Assembly: GCF_963678635.1 (NCBI RefSeq)
Contig: NC_087063.1
Location: 41,740,759-41,804,758 of the forward strand
Length of the DNA stretch: 64,000 nt
DNA from: Symsagittifera roscoffensis
Taxonomy: Eukaryota > Xenacoelomorpha > Acoela > Convolutidae
Direction: 5' to 3'
Position 1 is the stretch's first letter. Each line of letters starts with the position of its first letter. Of the stretch, positions 27,230 to 39,200 are shown one piece after another. The notes beneath the pieces are model-generated. The model searched no databases. It worked only from the letters and a program-made list of their open reading frames with translations, and had not been told where the DNA came from. Made by a program: the position numbers and the translations under genes.

Positions 27230-30200
27230 GATTTGCGAGCGTAGAATAAATCGAGTTCACATCGTTTTTACCTAAAGATTTCATCAGCTGAAGTCGAAGC
27301 TTCAGGAAGGTCTTTATCGGCGGTCTTTTTAATATTGTAGCAGCGTTTTTGATGCGACACTAGATTGCTTTTTGTCGAATTGCATCTCTCACTGGGGTCA
27401 ATGGATAATACTAGAAGATATTGCATTTTCATTATCACTCTTAATAAAATTCGAAAATAATCAAGCAAAATGCATTTAAAATCTATTGTTTTTTAAACAA
27501 AATAAAAATCAATAAAATTCGACCAATGAATTCTAAGCACCTTTGCAATAAGCAGGGTTTTTGCAATCGGGTACTAAACTTTTTTCCCGTAAACAACTTT
27601 GTCCACAGGACTCAATTCTGGACTCCTTCACCTCTTCGTACTACTCTTGGTTGCAAATATTAAGCATGGTTGCGTGTGTTATTTCTAATGTTATTGCGTA
27701 TGTTGTTGCGTATTATCTGTCCTTTTCGAAATTTGCTTTTTAGATTGGTTATGATTTTTCCAAATCAATTTGTTTAACCAAGCATAGCTTGTGTGATAGT
27801 ATGAACTCTTTTTTTCCCAACCTAAGTCGCAAATATTAGTGTTCATTTCGAAATTGTGTTTACACTAGCGAAGCAAAGTGTATTATTACGAAAAAAAATT
27901 TTCCAACCTAATTCGCAAATAAAAGTGCTAAGTAGTGGCACTAATGGTATATTTCAACTTAATCATTTTTAAGCATAGCTAAATTATTAGCATATATTGC
28001 TGGTTAATTTTTGGCTAGTGTTAGCTCCTGTTTGAAAACAACAGGTGTTATGAAAATGTATGGATTTGTTAATTTTTTTTTGCGACCCTGTGGAAAAATT
28101 TTAAACTTTTCGCAATTTTTTTTTGCTCAAAAACTACTGAACCAACTTTCAAAACAATGATTTCATTGGAAAAACTGGCGGCTATTCTATGTGCCTGCAT
28201 ATGTTGCTAGTCTATTTTGAGCTTACACCACGTTTTACGGCTTTTGAAATTTTCAGTAGGGGGATTTTTGACTTATTTGATTTTTAGTTTGATCATTTTC
28301 TCAAATAATAAATGCATAAATCTGAGATGAACGCTTAAACTAAAGAACTAATCATTAGGATCTCTCTTTCTCAAACGGCTATTCCCTAAATTTGGAAGAA
28401 AAAAGATATGGCCTTAAACAAGCCCATTTTTTGACATTTATGTTAATTTTTAATTTATTTTTTTTCTTCTCAAAAACTACCCTGCCAAATCGGATAATAA
28501 GAGTTCAACCAGAAAAAAATGTGGTATGCAAATTTTCCTTGCGCAAGCGCCTTTGCCCTGCGTTTTGAAAAAATATGGCCTTCGAAAATGTACATTTTTT
28601 GAAACTTTGTCCGTTTTTAGAAATTTCTTTTTTTCTTCAAAAACTAACTTATTGATTCTGAGGTTGACAGTTCATTCAAACTAACATCCATCGTGCTGAG
28701 ATTTTTTCTGTGTAATCTGTTTTGCCTTATTTGTTTTGTAGAAAAGTCGACATGGACACCGGAAAAATCCATTTTTTGAAGTTTTTACCGTTTTTTGAAA
28801 GAAGTTTCATCACTGTTCTCGAAAGCTACTAGCTAAAGCCCATATTAAGGATTCAATCATAAAATCAAGGCGTGGAAATCTTCCTTGCATACGAGGTTTT
28901 TCCCACGCTTTAATAGAGGAAATTTTGTGATTTTAGGATAAGCCAACTTTTTCAATTTTGATCGTATTTGGAATCTTTTCAATTTTTTTTCGAAACTTTC
29001 TGAAGCCAAGTCTGAGAAAAAGAATTCAGTTGAAAGATCGATTAGAAGTTTTTTCTTTAAAAATGCAGCTTATTAACCACTTAATCAGAAAAATCACTAG
29101 GGTTTTGCATTAAGTCCATTTTTGAAACCTTCGAAAGAATGATCAAAATATTAAAACATGAATCTAGCAATAGCTGGGCAGCTAGTTTTTCATCCAAGCG
29201 TTCAGCCCGCGATTGCGAGAAAGTTGAAAGCCTAAACAACCGGTAGGATATCCAAATCCGGAACATTGAAATAGTTACCGTTTTTTGGTCGAGTTTTTCC
29301 TGCATCGCATTGGCAATTTGATAGAAACTGCAGCTGCTTTATTGGTAGCCAAAAATTACAAGCGGTCATGAAGCAGATGTGAGAACGTGTTTAGCCTGTT
29401 TAGAGATATTTTTTTTGCATTTTCCTCGTTTGTGGTTGCAAAGAGCAGCCTCACTCCTGTTACAAAGGTTAGTGTTCACCAACTATTAATTAAAGCCATT
29501 ATATTAGTGTTCATTTCAAATATGAGTGTTCAAATGTTAGTGTTCACTAGCTATAAATTCCAGCGAGTGCTAAGGATATCAACACTACAAATAGCCTTTT
29601 AGCTTCAAGGTATCATGGATCTGTAGCATAGAGGCCGGGAAGGAGACCCGCAACAAAATAAGAGGATTCGAACCTGGGCAGAATCTGATGTTTTTAATGA
29701 ACATTTTCGTCCACTAATTAAAATGGGTCCCGTCCGCTCTATAAATTGAGGCCTGTTAGTTGGTAAATTTCTTTTTTTTTCTTCAAATTGACTAGAACTG
29801 CTAATGCGTCATAATTGGCTTGCTTCACTTAAGAAGTTTTGTAGACCCAAAGTTTTAGGCATTCATTTTTTCCCAGTCGCGTTATCGTTCATTTTTTTTT
29901 GCTCGTGTATGCCTCTGCGTGAACTTTTTTTCATTTTTTCCGGCTGAATAGGTTTCGGCTTATTTTATATCGGCTCAGTGGCTTGATTTCGAGTAGTTTC
30001 AAGTCAACCATTTTTTTATGCTCACCTATGGACTGCACAAAATGCTTAAAATCTTAAAAGAAATTATAGTTCAGTTTTTTCGTGACATCAGTTTTTTTCG
30101 GCTTTTTTCCAGCTTGAAAAATTTCAGTCTATTTTATATGAATTCAATGGCAAAATTTTGATGCGCAAAAATTATTTTTGTGTGCGTGTCTATGTTCTGA

Positions 30201-33200
30201 GGGCGAGTTGGACTTAACAACTTTGCATTAGTCTTGAAAATTTTAGAAAATTTCAGACTTTTATCATTTTTTTCGGCTGGGTAGGTTTTGGCTTATATTA
30301 CATCGGCATAGTTGCCTCATTTTGCGTCATTTTATGAGCTGTTCATGTGTTGTGAGTTTGAGAGGGGCGTAATAACTTTTTATTAGTCTTGAATTTTTTT
30401 TCGGCTTTGTTTTCTTATTTTCGTTTTTTCGGCTCAATAGGCTTTGGGTAATATTATATCGGCTACTAGCATATTATTTTGTTTGACGCGTGAATGAAAT
30501 TTGTGTTTGTTTTGTTCTAGGGTGTGGGGTACTTAATATTTAAAAAATTTCGGCCCAAAGTGTATCTGCTAAGGCTTTTCCGCTTTTAAGGATTTATGAA
30601 AAAGTTCGACACTCTTTAAAAAAATACACTCGTTTCAACTTCAAGGCTAGACAGTATCTGCCCCTTTTTTTGTCCACAATTTAAAGTTTTAGTTTTTATT
30701 TCAGTCTGAAAAGAATCAGCTGAAAACATCATCCACAAAACTTAAGAAAACTAACTTTTGGCAGAGCGATTCACTTAATTTTTCCATCGCTGAAATAGCT
30801 TATTAGAGAAACACATTTTTTTTCGCAAATCGATTTGGTCTATGCCAGAACTTGAAATTTTTCCATTTTTCATAGCTTCAATGGCTTGATTAAAAAACTC
30901 AATTTGTCATGAACCGATCCGCTTTATAAAGCAACATTAAATATTTCATAGTTTCATAGCTTGATTAGCTTGCTCAAAAATTTTATTGTTTCGCGAACTT
31001 ATCGGTCTATGAGAGAACTTGAAATTTTTCATAGTTTGAGTTTCTTGCCTAAGAAAAACCTATTTTTTTGTGAACCGATTTGCTTCATGAAACAACTTGA
31101 CATACCTCGAAGTTCTGTTAGCTTGATTAGCTTGCCTGAGAAAACTTTCACGTTTTGTGAACTGATTCCCTCCAAGTTTCATAGCTTGCTTAGAAAAACC
31201 TGAAATTTTTGCGATTGGATTCAATCTAAGAAGTTATTTGAACTAATTCATAGCTTGAACATCTTGCTTACGTAAACTTTAACTTGATCGAAACCGATGT
31301 AGTCTCTGATATAGCTTGAAATTTTTCATAGCTCGAATATTTCGGCCAAAAAAATCCTAAAATTTTTGTAAACCGATTCGCTTTTCGTGAACCAAAATGT
31401 TGTTAGCATGATAAGCTTGGCTAGCAAAAAAAAATGTTTTTTTTTGTGAGCTGATTCTGTCTGTAAAGCAACTTGAAAAATTTGAAAACCATGAAATAAA
31501 TAGCTTGTATAAAAAACTTTAACTCTTGCAAACACAATTTGCTCTATGACATAATTTGAAATAATAAGCTTGTAGCTTGCAGAGGAAATCTTCAAGTTTT
31601 CGCGAAACCATTCGATTCTTAAAACAAATTAGAAAGTTCCCGGATCTCAGTTCATTGCTCGGTTAGCTCCCTCCGAAATATTTTTCGTGGAACGATTCAG
31701 TCTAACAAACAACTTGAACAATTTTAAAGTTTCATCGCTCGATTGGTTTCAATAAAAAAAACCTTCAAATTTCGCTACTCGATTTCCTTTATGAATGAAC
31801 TTAAAAAGTTTCAAAGTTTCATTGCTTGAATAGCTTGTGTAGGAAAACTCAAAATTTTCGGAAAATGTTTCAGTCTAAATAGCAATTTTAAGTGATTCAA
31901 TACTCCATCACTTGATAAACCTATTTAAAAAAGCTTGAAACTTTTTCGTCAACCGATTTGGTTCATTAACTAACTTGAAATGTTGTTAACTTGAAAGTCT
32001 GGCTTATGAGAAAACTTGTTTTTTTTGCGCAATTCGATTCGCTCTTCAAAACAATTTGGAATATTTCAAAGTTTCGTCAGTTGGAAGGCTTCAATAGAAA
32101 GTTTCCCGCCATCCGATTTCTTTTGTGGTTAAGCTTGAAATATTTACAATTTTCATGGCTTGATTAGGTTGCTTAAGAAAAATCTTTTTTTTGGCAACTG
32201 ATGGTTTAAAACATAACTTGAAATAATTCAAATCTTCAGAGCTTGAATAGCTGGCCTATGATGAACGATCTTTTCTTGAACCGGTTCGGGATCTGAAATA
32301 ACTTGAAGTAATGCAAAGTTTCCTTGCTTGATCAGCTTGTGTAGGAAAATTTAAACTTCTCGGAAAACGTTTCGGTCTGAAAAACAAATTAAAATTGTTC
32401 AAAATTGCATCGCTCGATAGGCTTTTTTGAAAAAAGAAATATTTTTTTTTCTTGCCAGCAGGTTTGCTTCATGAATTAACTTGAAATGTTGTAGATTTGA
32501 ATGTCTTGCTTATGAAAAACTTTTGTTTTTTTTCTCAAACTGATTCGCTCTATGAAACAACTTGGAATATTTCAAAGTTTCGTGCTTTGAAAGGCTTCAA
32601 CAGAAATTTAGCTTGATTAGCTTGCTTAAAAAAACTCACTGTTTGCGAAACAATTTGGTTGAAGAAATAACTTGAAATATTTTAGGTTTTGTCGGTTGAA
32701 TTACTCTAAATGAAAAATAAACTTTTTTCGCTATCGGATTCTCTTCATGAAATAACTTAAAAATGTTGAATTTTTCATGGCTTGAATAGTTTGCGAACGA
32801 ACACTCTGTTTTCTCGAAAAAAAAACGTTTTTGTCTAAAATCAACTTGAAATGTTTCGAATTTTCTTTGCTTGGTTAGCTAATTAAGAAAAATTTCCATT
32901 TTTTGCGGACTCGTTTGCTTCATGAAATAACTTGAAATACTTCAAAGTTTTTTTCAGCTGTAACTGATTGCTTGGAAAAATTTTCAAGTTTTGCATTCCA
33001 ATTGGCTGTATGAACTGACTCGAAGTTCTCAAAAAATCTTAGCTCGAAAGGCTTCACCGAAAAACTTTTTTGCCATCCTTCCTCCGTGAATTAACTGGAA
33101 TTTTTTCAAAGTTTCCTGGCTTGAATAACTTTCTGAAGAACCAATTTTTTTGCGAACCAATTTAGTTTATAAACTAACTTGAAATAGTTCAAAATTTCAT

Positions 33201-36200
33201 AGCTTGAATAGCCTCCGTTGGAGATAAACTTCTCGGAAAAAAAAACAAATAGCTCGGCCATAACAACAACAAACTTTTTGCTAGCCGAATTTCAATGTTG
33301 TACTTCAAATTTTGAAAAATCGCAAAACTTACGCGAATTAAGAACAGTCCAGTGAAACGATCAACTTGTAGAGGTCTTAGTTCGCTAAAACATAGAATCG
33401 AGTTGGTTTTCCTTTTTTTAAGAGTAATGAACGTTATGAGTACTCTTATATAGGTCTTGGTTATTTTTTTTTCTGTTTCACGAAAAACTTTTGATTTAAT
33501 TTTGTTTGCGCTCAATTGTAATTTTTTGTTCTTTGTTTTTTGATTTTTTTGAAGTTCAATTCTTTTGATTTGTTAAGAGGAAGACCAACTCCACAACCGA
33601 ACAGCAAAAACGTGACCAACTCCACTATCTAAGCGCAATTTTGAAAGTGGAGTTTAAAAATTAGATTTCCCAGCAAAAAAAAATTTACATATTGATCAAC
33701 TTTTCTCGAATTGGGCTAAATTTATCAAAAAAGCACCAAGCCTAAAATGTTTATGAAATTTGAAGAGCGTTAAAGAGGGCAGATACTTTTTTTCTTTGAA
33801 TTTCGAAAGTTGAGTCACTTTTTTTTAGTTTCCTTGCATTTGTTACTTTTTTTCAACTGCCAGTTGGCTTTGTTTTAAGAGTAGATGAACGTAGTTTAGA
33901 CTCTTATGTAGGTCGTGATTACTCTTTTTTTCAGGAAAAGTCTGAAATTTTGTTCATGCTCAATTTTAGTTTTTCGCGGTATGGCCTTTGATGTCTTTTT
34001 AAGTTCAGTTTCTTTCCTTTGTTAAAAAGAAGGTAAACTCCGCTATCGAAAAAAAGAAAGTGTAAATGTCACGAAAAACGCGATTGGCTTCTAAATTTAA
34101 AAGTGGAATTTAAAATATTAATTATCAGATTTCTCAGCCAAATCTGAGATTTACATCTTCATGTGTTTTTCTCCAGTTGGGTTATTTAATTAAAAAAGTA
34201 TCTATCATAAATTTTTCCAGAAATGCTAATTTGGCCAATAGAGGAAAATTAATGCGCACGAAAGTTCCAAATTTTTTATCATAGCGTAGCTTAGCGGGCG
34301 GCTAATTATTCCGGCTCAGTATAGTAAACTGGCTTTGTGGCGCATCGGTAGTGATGGTGCCCAGCAATCATATGATACTAAACTTTAAATAATTAAAACC
34401 ACCGGGATAGGCCTCTGGCTGATTAACCAAAAAAAAATAAATTAACTTCATTTATTCTGCTGTTCCTTAATTATTGTTAAAAGTTTTTGCCAAAAATTCT
34501 AAATTGTAATGTTAAGAGAGCTTTGAGATTATATTATTTGCTTAATGAAACTTGCGACTAGAAAAAAATCAGGTGTTTATTGGTTCATGGAGTGTTTCAA
34601 GATATATCAAGATTTTGAAAAACAAGTGCAATTTCACCTCTCATATAATGTCAGTAAAGTTAATCAAAGAATCGGAGTATGTGTTCAATCAATGCAATTT
34701 AAATTCCACCCACCGAGTCGTGGCGTGTGTTAGCTTACCATGTGATTAGCTCTAAGTCTGTTTTTAGAAACAACTCGATTTAAACTCAGTGCGTCAGTCT
34801 TTTTGCTGACGCATTTTAACTGTTGGCTTCGTTCATTGCAAAATTTAATCATGAGAGTTCTACATGCTTCAGGTCCTGTCTGCGAGGTTTTTAAAGCTTG
34901 GTACGTGTAACTTATTGGTCCTCGTTTCATGTTGATTGATTTTCTTCGATGTTTTTAAGTAGTCTTTTGTTTTAAGCTCAAAATACAGATTCAAAGGCTG
35001 AAAATGCGAAAAATGAACAAACCATCATGATTTCTTCATACTGTATTTATGCGTGACTTAAAGCTTCAAGTCTTTTTATGGCTCGTTTTTATAATGAACG
35101 GACTTCATTAAATAGCCAAAAAATTCGAACTGCAACAAACGTAATTTACAGTGAGTTGAATAATAAACATCGCATGATTGCTCATTAAAATATGTTTTTT
35201 GGCATCCAATAACTTGACTACAACGTTGAATCGAAGCTTTTTGATTAAAACTCAGTTTGAACAAAAGTAAATTTGCTGCCAGTTCTTTTTGTTGTCGAAT
35301 AAATAGTAAATAAACTCTTGAATCATTCGTTGTTCTGAGACCAGTCTTACATTTGATTTTATTTGCATATCCACAAGAAAATCCACAGGAAAAAAGCCTC
35401 AATTTTCGTTGGAGAAATTTTCACCTGAAAACGCTCATGGGGCGTTTTAAAAGCTCAGAAGTGGCTTTTTCACTTCTACTTTTTCTTCTGGTTGTTCCGG
35501 AGTCCTGTAAGTTGAACATTTTCCTGAGTTTCACAAGTTTTTTCGACAAATGTCTAAAAAAATAAGGTGTCTTGATTTGCAGATTGCGCGATCAATTTTT
35601 TGAGAGGAACGGTTAACACTACAAGTATCGAGTTTCAAATCACCTCGGAAACCCAAACTTATGATTTACTGAATGCCGATTGTCTCGATCCGGTTGGCTG
35701 TCCCAGTTCGTTAAACTTCACAGTAGGGGTTGACCAGTCTTTTACTGGTCTTTCTCCAGGGACCAGGTACGGGTGGGAAATTTACACCAGGAGTGGCAAT
35801 GGTACGCTGCGAGATCCGGCTGCCCCGGCAACTGTCGTTCCTACGCACTACGTTTGCACGCGTGAGTAAACAGCTCTGAAAATAAAAACGATAGGTTCCG
35901 AAGAGCAAAGATTACCAAATGCGCCATATGACAGCATTCAAAATGTATCTTAGACATTGCGGCTGATAATAGCGAAGTGTCTGTGTGATGTGTTTGGACT
36001 AATGCTCAACTAATTTATGAACTTCATTTTTGAGGAAGCTTTAATTTGCTTTATATCGTGTTTTTTTACTGCCTACCATGTGCGTGTTTTAGCTCAAAGC
36101 ATTGTAATTTATTTTCATATTTCATTAATACTATCTCTGGCCGGAGAATTCTGAGCAGCTTTCACAGCAATCGTCTAGTTTTGTTCCGAAAACTAATCGT

Positions 36201-39200
36201 CTAGTTTTGTTCCGAATAACTATCTTTCGAGAAAATGGTTAAGCTTTCAAAACTGTAAGGTTGAGTTTTGGCTGACAATTGGGATTCTTAGCTTTTATTC
36301 TTAGCCGGAAAGATCCGACCAACTTTGAATGTGTTCGGTAATATTTCCATTGAGTTTATATTAACTAACTTCTGATATTTTATAGAGCCGTCGCCTCCCA
36401 GCGCCGTGGTTCAAGACACGCCCCGCCTCTACAATGAAGCTACCATCTCGTGGACTGGTGCGCTCACCTACAATCACCAGGGGAGCTACGATGGGTTGGC
36501 CTTGCAGGGAGCGGACGGGGGGTCTTCAACTCTCACTTTCTCATCTCTACAAGGGGCCACCTGCAAAGATGCAACAGTGCAGGCGTTGTTTGAATGCGTG
36601 AACGATGCAGATAACACACAATCCTACAATGTAACGGGAGATTTTTCGGCTGTGGAAGTTTGCACTGGTGGGTTTACTCAAAACAACGAGTATTTTTGCT
36701 TTGTTGGCCCAAAATGATGTTAACATAACCGCATAAATAATTGAGCTCAAAAATCTATCAATATGGGTTGTTTAGTGGTTTTCAACTAATGCAGTGCATT
36801 GTATTCTCATTTTCATTTTCATATTTTGTATTGAAAACTTGAATTTTTAAGTGAAAAATGAACTAAACACGACAGAAGCAAAGTTTGAACAACAAATTTA
36901 ATTAGGACTAGGTAAAGTATTGAATATCTGCAAACTAGAGCAGCAGAATACGGACTGGGTGATTGTATCGGGAAAGAGGTTCTCAAATATGTATTTTTCT
37001 TAAGCCAGACAGATCTTACTCTGGGTAATACTTTGACCGTAATTTTTAACAAAGAAACATTCTCAATTATTGCAAGTGAACGAAGTGATGAAATAACTGT
37101 TAACATATCGTCGGTAGTTATTTTAAGCATCAAAATTTTGAATCTAATTTTAGTTGAAGCACCCTGAAGGCATCCTTCAGGGCTTTGTCTTGATAAAAGC
37201 ACCTTGATATTTTTCAAAAAAAGCATATTTTTTTTTCAGCTCCGGAGAACGCGACTGCAGCTGTAGTTCCTGCTGGCGTCACTTCCTCTGTAATCCGAAC
37301 ATCCCTGGCGGTTGTCAACACCCCAGACGTGAATGTGACCTATGACATCAAAATCTACGAGACAGGCAACCCAGGGGTGGGAGAGAGTGACCATCTGGAC
37401 AAAAACGGACCCAACTTTGACATCCCGGGCCTGGACTCTTGTACTGCCTACGACTACATTGTCACACCTCATTACAATCCGAGAGCTACTCTGAAGATCC
37501 CCGGATACTCAATCACAGTTGAGAATGTTACCACTGGTTAGTCCGTACTTTGCAATATGTATTTCGAATTTGGGGTGGGGATCAAACCAAACATTAGTGC
37601 GAGCCAGTGGATGTACCTTTTTTCAATTGAGATTCAATAACATTTTTCATTGTTTCGCAATGGGGAGAGGGGTTCATAAATATCATCTATGTCGCAACTT
37701 CTGATCAATTCTAAAAAAGTCATGTCAAAAATGAGGGAAAATGAAGAAGTGGATCTGCGATGCGGAACAGGAGGTCCCGACATTTGAGTACTGCCGAGTA
37801 CTCATAGTTGATAGATGAAATGGAGTTATGGTTGATTTACAGAGCTAAACTGATAAAAAAACAGAGCCCTTAAGGGTTTAATGGCATAGAAATTAACCGT
37901 CAAATGTTTCATTGCTATCGAATATTTTTATATGCTAATATTATCTCATCTTGATAATAATCTACGTATTAGTTATCTACGTGATAAGTATCTACATGAT
38001 AACTATCTACTGATAAGCTCTGGTTTTTCTAGTGTGCTGATCAAAAGATAGGGATGAACGTAACAATGTATTTCCGAATAACTATCACATCTAAACCGGA
38101 TAATTTCCAAAATTCCATCCTTTAAATGGCTCGAAAGACATTAAATTTACATCGATCACCAGTTCGTAATCCGCGGTTCGAATTGGCATGCCCCTTTTTT
38201 GCGTGCTTGTTCATGGAAGGGAAATACTCCTTCAGCCAACGCCGCCAAAAAGTATTTGCGTAAGCTTGTGGTCTCACATTGCGCTTTCGGTGGTCAAATT
38301 TTTTATCAAGTGTTAGCGAAGGAAAGCCAACAGATTAATCAGCCAAGAGAAAATGGTTAGACGTTAACGCATCCAATTCAGTTGAATCGCGATCAACAGG
38401 CATTAATGAACGGGAATTTAATGATTGCTCAACTAAACAAAACCTGGTCAACAATACCTCGCGACAATATATCGCGAGTTCCAATAATTGCGTAGAAAAC
38501 GCGTTTGCAACTGCGCACTACCCTTTTCCAAGACCCAACTGTGCACTAACAAGGCGGGAGCCTGTCTGTTTCAACTTTGTACGCACATTACGAGGCCAAA
38601 CTGTGCACTGGATAGGAGCACAATTTTGTGTCTATGTTCCAAAACGTAAGTGGATTCCACAAACAACATTTCAGTGGATTCCGCATACATATACCTGTAA
38701 CTTAAATTTTGTCGGCACATTTGTTTTGTTGCGGATTCTGCAACAAGCAAATATAGCTAGTTGTTCTGGATTTCGCAACTGTAAGTGGATTCCGCAAAAT
38801 GGAAGCGGAATCTGCAAATGTAAGTGGATTCCGCAAACTGTAAGTGGATTCTGAAGTTTGTTCAATACTGAACTTGCATATGAATAATTAAAAGATGAGC
38901 TGGAATTCTTATCTCTAGAAATGCGGAATTTAAAAGCAAACATTTAACCATTGTCAGCGGAATCCAAGAACAAGTCTCTAAACATTGGTTAACTAAATCG
39001 GTGGAGGTCAGTTTTTAGTATTTTGGAAACACAACACCGAATAATTTCAATATTCGAGTCATTGAGTTGAGAGTGTATGGAACACACAGCATATCGACAA
39101 ATTAGGTCAGTATTTGGGATTGCGTCAATCCCAAATACTGATTTTGGAAGCATAGCGCCGAGTAAATACAGTAATTGTAGTCATTGGAATGAGAGTGTCT

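Noticed and set aside
27061-27284. Ser/Leu-rich and Arg/Glu-rich open frames
   Set aside because: Both are translations of the CT microsatellite.
38603-38943. Open frames within the foldback element
   Set aside because: They translate the GGATTCCGC repeats on either strand and show no domain.
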